Below, piece by piece: positions 1 through 7,212 of a stretch of 10,665 nt of DNA (position 1 is its first letter; every line of letters starts with the position of its first letter). The stretch comes from Akkermansiaceae bacterium. Its GTDB lineage: Bacteria > Verrucomicrobiota > Verrucomicrobiia > Verrucomicrobiales > Akkermansiaceae. Both the position numbers and the translations under genes were made by a program. The notes under the pieces were generated by a model, which was given only the letters and a program-made list of their open reading frames with translations, did no database searches and was not told the DNA's origin. The stretch is from positions 1 to 10,665 of the forward strand of contig JAHDGN010000083.1 in NCBI GenBank assembly GCA_020627645.1, in the 5' to 3' direction.

Positions 1-2444
1 GTCACTTTATTGAGGTGTTGGGAGATGTTGAGATGGAGGTCGAGCGGTTGTCCTAGGAGGGTGTCTAGGGCGGCCATGCCGGCGCGGACGGAGGGGCTTT
101 GGTTACGGAGGGCTTCGCGGGCTTCGGTGTTGGCTTTGACTCGTTGAAGGGCGTCTTCGGGGATGCCGTTTTGGCGGAGGGTTTCGATTTGGCCGAGGAG
201 TTCGGTTTTGGCGAGGTCGAGTTGTTCGGGCGAGGTGCCAAGATAAAAGGCGAAGAGTCCGGTGTTGAGGCCGAGGAATTGGGTGGTAGAGGCGAAGTAG
301 GCGAGTCCTAGTTCTTCGCGGATGCGGGTGAAGATGGGACCGGCCATGTCGGAGAGGTAGGAGTCGATGAGTTCGAGCGCAAATCGTCGAGGGTCGTTTT
401 GAGCGAGGCCGGGGAATCCAATGGCGAGGACGGCTTGTTCTTTGTCAAGTTGGAGATGGTGTTCTCCGGTTTGAGTGGTGATGGGGGCATCGAGCTCGCG
501 GGTGGGGCCGGATGGGATTTGTCCTAATGTTTCTTCGAGTTGGGCAATGGTTTCATCAGGGTTGATGTCTCCGAAGACGGCGGTGACGATGTTATTGGCG
601 ACGAGGTATCGAGAGTGATGGGCGGAGAGGGTGAGGCGGCTGAGATTCTTGAGGGAATCGGGAGTTCCTGATCGAGGGATGCCGTATCCTTGCCCGTTCC
701 AGAGGTGATGTCGAAGTTGGCGGAAGGCGAGAGAGGAGGGGTCTTGGAGGAGTTCTTCGAGCGAAGCGAGGGCGGAGTGGCGTTCGCGTTCGATCGAATC
801 GCCCGGGAAAGAGGGGTTTTTGATGATGTCGCCGAGGAGATCAAGAACGGTCGGGAGATCATCATTGAGGCAATAGGAGGAGAGGGCGATGGTGTTGTTT
901 CCGGATGAGGGCCTGATGGTGGCACCGAGGTCTTCGAGAGTTTCCGCGATTCGGAGAGCGGATCGGGTGGTGGTTCCTTTGATGAGCAGTTTGGCGAGGA
1001 GACCATTGAGGCCGGCGGTTTCCGGGGATTCGGTGAGGCAGCCGGTGAGGATGGAGGTTTGTGTGAAGACGACGGGGATGGAAGGGTCTTGTTGGAGAAT
1101 GACGCGGAGACCGTTCGAGAGAGTGTGTTCGATGAGTGGTCCAGCGGTTTTGGGTGGGGTGGTGATGTTAAGACTCTGAGATTCTTTCTCGGCTGGGATG
1201 AGAGTGGTGGTGGTGAGGTTTTCGGGGATGAGGTATTTGGTGATGGCGTTGCGGATGTCAGCTTCGGAGGCCTTGGAAATTTGCTCGAGGAAGTGTTTGG
1301 TGTGGTCGAGGTCGCGGGCGTTGTGCCAGTTAGAGGCTAGGTCGGAGGCTCGGCCGGAGGCGGTGATGAGGGTTTTGAATTGTTGGGAGGCGATTTGGCG
1401 AATGGCTCGGGCGAGAGGTTGGGTGAGGTCAGAGCCGGCGAGGGTGTGAATTTGATTGAGGATTTCTTGTTCGGCTGCTTCGGCATTCTCAGGATCCGTT
1501 TCTGCGTAGGCGGTCAGGAATCCTGGTCCTTCAGGGGGTGACCAGGTGTAGGCGCCGACGGAGTGGGCGAGGTTTAATTCTTCGCGAATGTTGCGGTAGA
1601 GCGGGGAGGCTCGTCCTCCACCGAGGATGATGGCGAGGAGGTCGAGAGCTGGAGTGTCGGGATGGGTGAGGCCGGGGACTTGCCAGGCGAGGGAAAGGTG
1701 GGTGGTTGCGGTATTGAAAGATTTGGAGGCTCGGCGAGGAGCGAGTTGGGTGGGTTCGGGGGTCTGAGTGACGGGGAAAGAGGAGGGTGGGCGGAGGCCT
1801 TTGTTGAGTTCGCGGTTGATGATGGTGGTGGCTTCGGTGGGGTCGAATCCGCCGGAGAGGACAAGGAAAGAGTTGTGGGGGCGATAGCGGGCGTGATGGT
1901 AGTCGACCATTTGTTGGTGGGTGATGGCGTTGAAGAGGTCGAGGTGTCCGATGACGGGGTGGCGTCGAGGATCGTGTTGGTAGGCGGTGCGGAAGAGAAG
2001 TTGGCTGGAGACGGAATCGGGGTCGTCGTCGTACATGGCGATTTCGCGACGGATGACCTCTTTTTCTTTTTCGAATTCGTCTTTGGGGAAGGTCGGTCGG
2101 AAGGTCATTTCGAGCAGAGCGGAGAGAAAGAGGTCGAGTGACTTGGCGGGGCCGTCGATGTAGTAAACGGTGCGGTCAAAAGTGGTGTAGGCGTTCCATT
2201 GTCCTCCGGCAGCTTGGACTTCTTGGGAGAGGGCTTCGCCTGTGAATCGGTCGGTGCCCTTGAAGACCATGTGTTCGAGAAGGTGGGAGATGCCGGAACC
2301 GGTGAGGGCGGATTCGTGTTGGGAGCCGGTGCCGACCCAGATTTGAGCGGAGATGACGGGGGTGTCAGGAGTGGGGTCGAGGATGGTGTCGAGATTGTGA
2401 TCGAGAGTTTGGATGGAGGCTGAGGTTTTGGGGAAAGAGATCAT
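1..2444 (-). CDS. M16 family zinc metallopeptidase, two tandem M16 domains (C-terminus beyond window)
   Basis: An uninterrupted minus-strand frame opens with ATG at 2444 and runs off the left edge, giving at least 814 residues. The N-terminal half carries the inverted zinc motif HLLEH at about residues 54-58 inside GISHLLEHMVFKGT. The third ligand is E134 (RREIAMYDD), 75 residues after the last His, the spacing expected for M16. A second M16 repeat begins near residue 438 (LSNGLRVILQQDP). There the matching segment is GLNGLLAKLLIKGT, so His, Glu and His are all replaced and this half should be non-catalytic. It keeps the IREELGLAY segment near residues 706-716, typical of the substrate-binding C-terminal domain. 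No signal peptide is visible, so a cytoplasmic peptide-degrading or processing role is inferred; the substrate is unknown. No Shine-Dalgarno sequence precedes the ATG. Family assignment is firm. Confidence 0.93.
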   Translation of the reverse strand, partial: MISFPKTSASIQTLDHNLDTILDPTPDTPVISAQIWVGTGSQHESALTGSGISHLLEHMVFKGTDRFTGEALSQEVQAAGGQWNAYTTFDRTVYYIDGPAKSLDLFLSALLEMTFRPTFPKDEFEKEKEVIRREIAMYDDDPDSVSSQLLFRTAYQHDPRRHPVIGHLDLFNAITHQQMVDYHHARYRPHNSFLVLSGGFDPTEATTIINRELNKGLRPPSSFPVTQTPEPTQLAPRRASKSFNTATTHLSLAWQVPGLTHPDTPALDLLAIILGGGRASPLYRNIREELNLAHSVGAYTWSPPEGPGFLTAYAETDPENAEAAEQEILNQIHTLAGSDLTQPLARAIRQIASQQFKTLITASGRASDLASNWHNARDLDHTKHFLEQISKASEADIRNAITKYLIPENLTTTTLIPAEKESQSLNITTPPKTAGPLIEHTLSNGLRVILQQDPSIPVVFTQTSILTGCLTESPETAGLNGLLAKLLIKGTTTRSALRIAETLEDLGATIRPSSGNNTIALSSYCLNDDLPTVLDLLGDIIKNPSFPGDSIERERHSALASLEELLQDPSSLAFRQLRHHLWNGQGYGIPRSGTPDSLKNLSRLTLSAHHSRYLVANNIVTAVFGDINPDETIAQLEETLGQIPSGPTRELDAPITTQTGEHHLQLDKEQAVLAIGFPGLAQNDPRRFALELIDSYLSDMAGPIFTRIREELGLAYFASTTQFLGLNTGLFAFYLGTSPEQLDLAKTELLGQIETLRQNGIPEDALQRVKANTEAREALRNQSPSVRAGMAALDTLLGQPLDLHLNISQHLNKV

Positions 2445-2517
2445 GAGTTTGTTCGTTGATTGGTTTTTGGGTGAGCCAGGCTTTTGCTTTTGCGAGGCTC
2501 CCTGATCATTTGTTGTT

Positions 2518-2557
2518 GGGGGGAGGGGTAGCGGGAATGTGGGGGGGAGTGAAGGGG
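2518..2557 (+). other. Putative G-quadruplex motif in divergent intergenic region
   Basis: Five G-tracts of 6, 4, 3, 7 and 4 bases (2518-2523, 2525-2528, 2533-2535, 2541-2547, 2554-2557) are separated by loops of 1, 4, 5 and 6 nt, which satisfies the usual G3+N1-7 rule. The motif sits in the 172-nt gap between the M16 peptidase gene (leftward) and the small membrane-protein gene (rightward). The whole + strand is G-rich, so it may be a by-product of composition; folding or function is inference. Confidence 0.45.
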
Positions 2558-2616
2558 AAAGAAGAGAAGTGTGATTATTGATGGTTGTGGAGGAGGGGGT
2601 GTGCTAGAGGGAGGGT

Positions 2617-3090
2617 GTGAAAGGTAAGACGCTATTGATTATCGGGATGATGGGGATTTTGTTGGCTGCTGGGGGATATTTATTTTTGAAGAACCAACGG
2701 GGCAATTTGCCGGCGTTCGCGGGACAAGTTTTACCAGTGGAGGGAGTGAAGCCAGAGGTGGTTGAAGTTTGGAAAGGAGCGTTGGAAAAGGCTTCGCAAG
2801 ATGACGAGATGCTAGCAGCGGTGGTGGAGAAGAGTCATTATGCAAAAGTGATGGAGGTCTCTGAGGGGGATGCGGTGGGGCATTTGAAGAAGGCCGTGAG
2901 TGTGAAATTTAATGCGAAGAAGAAGTGGTTTGAGGTGGGGGTGAATGGATTGCGCAAGGATTATCAGAAGATGAAGAAGGTGGTGAAGGTGTTGGTTGAA
3001 GAGGTGCAAAAAAAGACGGTTCAAATTGAACCGTCCTATGAGGAATACTATGAGTATTATCAAAAGAGCCGATCAAATGGTGCACTCTAA
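2617..3090 (+). CDS. Small membrane-anchored protein of unknown function, tyrosine-rich C-terminus
   Basis: I do not recognise this 157-residue protein. It starts with GTG at 2617, just behind a purine-rich GAGGGAGG at 2607-2614, the best ribosome-binding candidate nearby. Residues 5-24 form one hydrophobic segment preceded by lysines, so an N-in membrane anchor with a periplasmic remainder is likely. Residues 45-135 look helical and charged, with many Lys and Glu. The tail has five tyrosines in residues 141-148 (YEEYYEYY). A loose resemblance of residues 75-130 to the membrane-proximal region of polysaccharide chain-length proteins is too weak to name it. Its TAA (3088-3090) overlaps the TAG (3087-3089) of the convergent nitroreductase gene, and its codons 133-140 contain that operon's terminator. 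Codon usage fits the other plus-strand genes, which supports its being real. Confidence 0.68.
   Translation: MKGKTLLIIGMMGILLAAGGYLFLKNQRGNLPAFAGQVLPVEGVKPEVVEVWKGALEKASQDDEMLAAVVEKSHYAKVMEVSEGDAVGHLKKAVSVKFNAKKKWFEVGVNGLRKDYQKMKKVVKVLVEEVQKKTVQIEPSYEEYYEYYQKSRSNGAL
3008..3035 (-). terminator. Intrinsic terminator of the lptD-nitroreductase unit, inside a convergent gene
   Basis: The + strand has GACGGTTCAA (3015-3024), a single A, then the exact reverse complement TTGAACCGTC (3026-3035), with seven A before it (3008-3014). Read on the minus strand this is a hairpin with at least 8 perfect base pairs and a short A/T loop, followed directly by seven T: a textbook rho-independent terminator. 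It lies 51 nt past the nitroreductase stop. No T-run follows on the + strand, so it should act only on leftward transcripts. Confidence 0.88.
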
Positions 3091-3734
3091 ATGACGGTGA
3101 CAACGTCGCTGAGTGGGTAGCGAACTTTGGCGAGTGAGGCGTATTTGTCGTCGCTGGCTCGGTATCCGAGGGCGCAGGCGACGGTGGTGGTGAGGCCTTT
3201 CTCACTGAGGCCGAGGATTTGGTCATATTCGGCAGGGTTGATGCCTTCCATGGGGCAGGCGTCGATGCCGAGGACGGCGGCGGAGGTCATGAGTTGTCCG
3301 ATGGCGATGTAGGTTTGGAGTTTGGCCCATTGGATTTTGTCCTCGGGGGACATGTGGCTGGTGAAGCCGATCATCATTTCGCGGTATTGAGCGAGGTCGC
3401 CAAGGGTGCCTCCGCGGGTGTCGACGGTGGATTGGAGGAAGTGGTCGATGGCAGCTTCATCGACATTGGTCTTCGCGGCGAAGACGATGAAGTGGGAGCA
3501 GTCGGTGACTTGGGGTTGGCCCCAGGAGTTGGGCAGGAGTTGTTGGCGAATTTCTGGATCCTGGACGGCGAAGAAGTGCCAGGGCTGGAGTCCAAAGGAG
3601 GAGGGGGTGAGAACGAGGGATTCGGCGAGGGTATTCCAGTCTTCGGTGGAGATCTTCTTGGAGGCGTCGAATTGTTTGGTGGCATAGCGCCACTTGAGTT
3701 GAGTGATGAGGTCTGAATTTGAAAGTGTAGACAT
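3087..3734 (-). CDS. Nitroreductase-family NAD(P)H-dependent flavin oxidoreductase
   Basis: This 215-residue protein matches the NfsB-like nitroreductase family in length and pattern. RYATKQFD at residues 16-23 resembles the N-terminal arginine motif that contacts the FMN phosphate, TPSSFGLQPWHF (43-54) is the conserved helix and active-site loop, and DACPMEGINPAEYDQILGL (158-176) followed by ACALGYRA (186-193) is the typical C-terminal part. Such enzymes are usually homodimeric cytoplasmic FMN proteins that reduce nitroaromatics, quinones or related compounds; the natural substrate cannot be read from sequence. The ATG at 3734 is chosen because homology begins right there. The same frame stays open far upstream, but that part lies in another frame over lptD. 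The start is 10 nt after the lptD stop, so the two are probably cotranscribed and may be translationally coupled; no clear ribosome-binding site is seen. Confidence 0.92.
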   Translation of the reverse strand: MSTLSNSDLITQLKWRYATKQFDASKKISTEDWNTLAESLVLTPSSFGLQPWHFFAVQDPEIRQQLLPNSWGQPQVTDCSHFIVFAAKTNVDEAAIDHFLQSTVDTRGGTLGDLAQYREMMIGFTSHMSPEDKIQWAKLQTYIAIGQLMTSAAVLGIDACPMEGINPAEYDQILGLSEKGLTTTVACALGYRASDDKYASLAKVRYPLSDVVTVI

Positions 3735-3744
3735 GTCGCTAGGA

Positions 3745-6126
3745 CTATTCCGTGCCCAGCCGAATTGGCAAGGAGAGGCTTGGGATTTCTTTGATGCCGA
3801 AGGAGAGCATGAGTCCGTATTCGTCTTCGACTCGGTTGTTGCGGTGGAAGAAGCCGATGGAGCCGACAAAGGAGTCGAAATCGTGGTGGAGGGAGTATTG
3901 TTGGAGTTCCATGGTGGAGTCGGTGAGTTCGAATCGGTGGCGGGTTCCGATGCCCCAGTACGGGTTGATGCGCCAGAAGGCGTCGAGTTCGACTCGATCG
4001 GAGTCGCGGAGGATGGGGTGATTTTTGAGGTGTCGGTAGCTGAGGTTGAGTTCGAGATCTGAGATGGGTTGATAGCTGAGACCGGCAGCGACTTCGGTGA
4101 AATTGGAATCGGAGAAGAGAGGGAATTGGGTTTCGAGTTCGAGTTCGAGCCATGGGACGGGTGACCAGCGGAGGTCATTGTAGAGGTTGGAGAAGGAGCG
4201 GTTGAATTCCGGGTCGTCGATGAATGCGTCGAGGTAGGTGTCGAGGGTGAGCCATTGATGGGTGGTGCCGTTACGTTTGGTGAGGAGGTGGTTGCGGGCT
4301 CCGAGTCGCAGAACGCTCCAGTTTTGAAGATCATCGATGGCGGTGAAGCGGCCGACTTGTCGTGGTCGTGGTCGGGTGGTGGGAGTGAGGCGGTCGATGC
4401 GGTGGAAGGTGGAATCGAGTTCGTTGGTGCTGAGGTAACTGAGTGAGGTGTATGGTTGGATGGTGTGGCGGAGGCCGTTGAGCCCCCATTTTTTGTTTTG
4501 GATATGCGGGTATGCTTTCGAGATTTTGGTTGAGAGGTCGAGGCCGAGTGAGAGGTGAGTGTTGGAGGTGTCGGAGTTTTGACCTTGGACGGCAAAGTAG
4601 TTGGTGTGTCCGGCTCCGAGGCGTGGAGTGACGTTCAGGTGACCAAATTTGAGCGGGGCGGAAAGTTCGTGGTAGGTGTGGAAGCGAGCGAACCCTCGGT
4701 CATCGAGGAGGTTGTTGATTTCGGCTAAACGTGGGTCGCCTAGAGGGAGGAGCAGGGCTTCGTTTCGCAGGGAATTTTTTTGGAGGTAGGTGAGGTGTTC
4801 GTCGTAGAGGCCAAGGGACGTCTGCGATTCATAGAGAAAGGGGGAGTTGAAGATGGGTTGCCTGATGAAGTCGTGGCTGAGTTCGGGAAGTCGGGTGTCG
4901 GTTTGGTAGAAGTCATTGAGTCGGATCCTGGTGTTTAAAGATGTGAAGGTGTTGGGGGTTCGGCGGGTGAAGGCGAGATAGTTGTCGGGAGCGCGGTTGA
5001 GTTGGAATTGAGTGGGGTCAAAGTCTTCGAGGTAGAATTCGTCGCTGAGGAGAGTGAGGTTGGCGTCGAGGTGGTAGGCTGAGGTTGGGGTGTCGAAGAG
5101 GTGGAGGTGGTGGGTGAAGTTGGCGCGGTAGCGGTTCGGGTTGACATTGGATCGGGGAATTCCGGCGCGGGTGTTATTGGGGTCAAAATCGTAAAGGTGT
5201 TGGAGTTTGAGGAAGCCGAACTGGTCTTCGGAGTGGAGACGAGTATCGAAGAGATCGAGTCCGAGCCCGAGTCCTCTCGAGGTGTAGAGGTCGGCATGCC
5301 AATGGGAGAGGAGCCAGGCGTCTTCCTTTTGTCCGGTGTCGGGGTTGGTGTGACCACCGAGCATGATGCCGTAGCGGTTCTTGAGGAAAAATCCGAGGTT
5401 GGTTCGAGCGCCTGGGACGGGGAGGTATCCGAGTTGTTCGTCGAGTGGTTGGACGAGGTAGGGGAGCCAGAAGTATTTTTTGTCTCCGATTTCGAAGGTG
5501 AAGTCTTTGAAAATGACGGTGTTGTCGGGGAGGACGGTGAGTTTTTTTGCGCGTAGCCAGAAGTCGGGGTTTTCGACATCGTGGGTGGTGATCCCGGCAT
5601 TTTCGCTGATGAGAGTGCGTTGGTCATTTTTACCGTCTTCGGTTTTGTTTTCGATTCGAAGATTGTCGGCTTGCAGGAGAATGGGGTCGAGGCCGGTGCG
5701 GAGGTTGGCGGTTTCGAATTCGCGTGTTTTGAGGTTATAGGTGGCTGACGCTCCTCGGTAGATCAGTCCGTCTTGGAAGATTTTGACGTTCCCAGAGAGT
5801 TGGACGGTTTGGTTGTCGATATCCCAGTCGGCTCGGTTGGCGAAGGCTTGTAGTCCGGTATCGGTTCGGGCGGAGATTCCGCCGGAAAAAGTGGCGATTT
5901 GTCGGCCGTCTTTGATCTTGAATCCAGGTTGGCCGGTGATCTTGAAGTGGTTGGGCATGGTGACCGAGGGGGTCGGGTCTCGGTCTTCTGGGAGGATGGG
6001 TTCGGGCGCGTCTGTGGGGTCGGTTGGTGAGTCTTCGGGAAGAGGGATGACGGGAATGGGGAGTTCGTTCTGGGCGTACGGAGTGAGGGTGGTGAAGAGA
6101 AAGAATAGAATGAAGCGGAGGTTCAA
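3745..6126 (-). CDS. lptD: LPS-assembly outer-membrane protein LptD (OstA/Imp), cysteine-free
   Basis: LptD forms the outer-membrane barrel that, with lipoprotein LptE, receives LPS from the periplasmic LptA bridge and inserts it into the outer leaflet. This 793-residue protein has a signal peptide (about residues 1-19, hydrophobic core then PYAQNE), a Pro/Asp/Glu-rich linker (22-57) and an OstA-like beta-jellyroll (about 61-225, with SGNVKIFQDGLIYRGASATY). The LptD barrel follows, opening with the typical YFWLPYLVQPLDEQLGYLPVP (218-238, near GYLPVPGARTNLGF) and many alternating aromatic strands to the end. Length fits the family (about 750-850). No cysteine occurs anywhere, whereas the Escherichia coli protein depends on two disulfides. 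The start is TTG at 6126. The only room upstream is 15 sense codons after an in-frame TAA, with no ATG or GTG, and no Shine-Dalgarno sequence is visible. It shares a leftward unit with the nitroreductase gene. Confidence 0.93.
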   Translation of the reverse strand: MNLRFILFFLFTTLTPYAQNELPIPVIPLPEDSPTDPTDAPEPILPEDRDPTPSVTMPNHFKITGQPGFKIKDGRQIATFSGGISARTDTGLQAFANRADWDIDNQTVQLSGNVKIFQDGLIYRGASATYNLKTREFETANLRTGLDPILLQADNLRIENKTEDGKNDQRTLISENAGITTHDVENPDFWLRAKKLTVLPDNTVIFKDFTFEIGDKKYFWLPYLVQPLDEQLGYLPVPGARTNLGFFLKNRYGIMLGGHTNPDTGQKEDAWLLSHWHADLYTSRGLGLGLDLFDTRLHSEDQFGFLKLQHLYDFDPNNTRAGIPRSNVNPNRYRANFTHHLHLFDTPTSAYHLDANLTLLSDEFYLEDFDPTQFQLNRAPDNYLAFTRRTPNTFTSLNTRIRLNDFYQTDTRLPELSHDFIRQPIFNSPFLYESQTSLGLYDEHLTYLQKNSLRNEALLLPLGDPRLAEINNLLDDRGFARFHTYHELSAPLKFGHLNVTPRLGAGHTNYFAVQGQNSDTSNTHLSLGLDLSTKISKAYPHIQNKKWGLNGLRHTIQPYTSLSYLSTNELDSTFHRIDRLTPTTRPRPRQVGRFTAIDDLQNWSVLRLGARNHLLTKRNGTTHQWLTLDTYLDAFIDDPEFNRSFSNLYNDLRWSPVPWLELELETQFPLFSDSNFTEVAAGLSYQPISDLELNLSYRHLKNHPILRDSDRVELDAFWRINPYWGIGTRHRFELTDSTMELQQYSLHHDFDSFVGSIGFFHRNNRVEDEYGLMLSFGIKEIPSLSLPIRLGTE

Positions 6127-6219
6127 GGTGGGGGGAGGGTATCGTGGGAATGGTGAATTGGGAATGAGGAATTAGAGGTGGATATTTAGATCGACTTTTT
6201 AGGTGGAAGAAATCGGAGG
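6127..6219. promoter_or_regulatory. Divergent intergenic region between lptD and the ABC exporter genes
   Basis: These 93 nt must hold the nearest leftward promoter for lptD and the rightward one for the ABC pair. The right half is the most AT-rich part (TATTTA at 6183-6188, then a run of T), a plausible site for -10 elements, with TTGGGA (6158-6163) a weak -35 candidate at a 19-nt spacing. I cannot fix either promoter. The left half carries a tandem 14-bp repeat listed separately. Confidence 0.4.
6146..6173 (+). repeat. Tandem 14-bp direct repeat upstream of lptD
   Basis: GGGAATGGTGAATT (6146-6159) is followed without a gap by GGGAATGAGGAATT (6160-6173), identical at 12 of 14 positions. The pair lies 19-47 nt upstream of the lptD TTG and 47-74 nt upstream of the exporter start, a good place for an operator, but a chance duplication is equally possible. 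Confidence 0.6.
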
Positions 6220-7212
6220 ATGGTGAAGAATTTAGGGGCGTTAGACGTCGATGTATTAGTGATGAGTGATTTGGTTTTAGATTTGCGGGGGATTCGGAAG
6301 ACCTATCGTGGTGGGGTGGAGGCTTTGAAGGGGGTGGATTTGCAGGTGCCAAGAGGCTGTATTTACGGTTTGTTAGGGCCAAATGGGGCAGGGAAAAGCA
6401 CGTTGGTAAAAATTTTGACGACCTTGATTCGTCGGACGGGTGGAGAGGGGACGATGTTGGGATTGCCGATTGGGGATCGGGAGGGGTTGAAGAGGGTGGG
6501 TTTGTTGCCGGAGCATGCGCGATTTCCGGATTATTTGACGGGGAGGCAGGTGATTGAATTTACGGCTGGTTTGCAGGAGGTTCCGAAAGGGGCGGTGAGT
6601 GGGAGGGTGGATGATTTGTTGGAAAAGGTGGGGATGGTGGAGGCTCAGGGAAGGAAGATGAAGGGGTATTCGAAGGGGATGAAGCAGCGGATTGGGATTG
6701 CTCAAGCGTTGGTGAATGATCCGGAAATTGTCTTTTTGGATGAGCCGACGGATGGGGTGGATCCGGCGGGGCGGAGAGATTTTCGGGAATTGATGAAGGA
6801 CTTGAAGGCGGAGGGGCGGACAATATTTATCAATACACACATTTTGTCGGAATTGGAGCCGATTGTGGATCGGGTCGCGATTATTGCGGGAGGGGAGTTG
6901 AAAGGAGAGGGGGTGTTGGATGATTTGAGACAAGGAGGGGATGAGTATCGGGTGGAGTTTGTGGGAGATCTTTCGGAGGAGGTGGCTCGGAAATTTGCGG
7001 AGGAAGGGATGGGGGTGGCCCCGGGGATGATTGTTGTGGGTTCGTCTCAAGTGGAGGAGGTGCAGCCGGTGATTGATGGGTTGAGAGCAGCGGGGGTGAT
7101 GGTGTCGAAGGTCGAGCAGCGCAGGGAGTCGTTGGAAGACTTATTTATGAATTTGGTGGAGGTGAGTCCGAATGTGGGGCCGCCGCCGATGCCGGGAGTG
7201 AATGTTGCGTAG
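6220..7212 (+). CDS. ABC transporter ATP-binding protein (ABC-2 exporter type)
   Basis: A complete ABC ATPase of 330 residues that should power export together with the overlapping permease. Visible motifs are Walker A GPNGAGKST (53-61), signature YSKGMKQR (150-157), Walker B IVFLDEPTDGVD (170-181) and the H-loop His in INTHILSEL (His207). The Q-loop position reads LLPEHA, Glu in place of Gln, as is common in NatA/GldA-like single-domain ATPases. The C-terminal domain (about 240-312) is of the kind seen in drug, sodium or gliding-type ABC-2 exporters; the substrate is unknown. The start is uncertain. ATG 6220 has GGAGG touching it (6215-6219), GTG 6223 sits 3 nt away from it, and ATG 6262 begins nearer to the conserved domain. 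The tail PNVGPPPMPG is Pro/Gly-rich. It overlaps the next gene by 11 nt. Confidence 0.94.
   Translation: MVKNLGALDVDVLVMSDLVLDLRGIRKTYRGGVEALKGVDLQVPRGCIYGLLGPNGAGKSTLVKILTTLIRRTGGEGTMLGLPIGDREGLKRVGLLPEHARFPDYLTGRQVIEFTAGLQEVPKGAVSGRVDDLLEKVGMVEAQGRKMKGYSKGMKQRIGIAQALVNDPEIVFLDEPTDGVDPAGRRDFRELMKDLKAEGRTIFINTHILSELEPIVDRVAIIAGGELKGEGVLDDLRQGGDEYRVEFVGDLSEEVARKFAEEGMGVAPGMIVVGSSQVEEVQPVIDGLRAAGVMVSKVEQRRESLEDLFMNLVEVSPNVGPPPMPGVNVA

Noticed and set aside
99..2423. Several plus-strand open frames rich in Gly, Glu and Val across the M16 gene
   Set aside because: They are antisense shadows created by the C-ended codons of the minus-strand gene, which has a continuous M16 reading frame with intact motifs.
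2473..2500. GAGCC / GGCTC inverted repeat upstream of the M16 gene
   Set aside because: The arms are five bases with an 18-nt loop, not enough for a stable structure, and there is no supporting element.
4131..4150. Short repeated TTCGAG units in lptD
   Set aside because: They simply encode the alternating Leu-Glu pattern of a barrel strand.
3735..4595. An open minus-strand frame extending the nitroreductase N-terminally to 502 residues
   Set aside because: The extra part is low-complexity Ser/Thr/Pro sequence in a different frame over the 3' end of lptD. Nitroreductase similarity starts exactly at ATG 3734 and the family is about 215 residues long.
6373..7050. A 225-residue minus-strand frame rich in His, Pro and Arg
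   Set aside because: It is antisense to the ABC ATPase gene, whose Walker and signature motifs are intact, and it has no recognisable domain.
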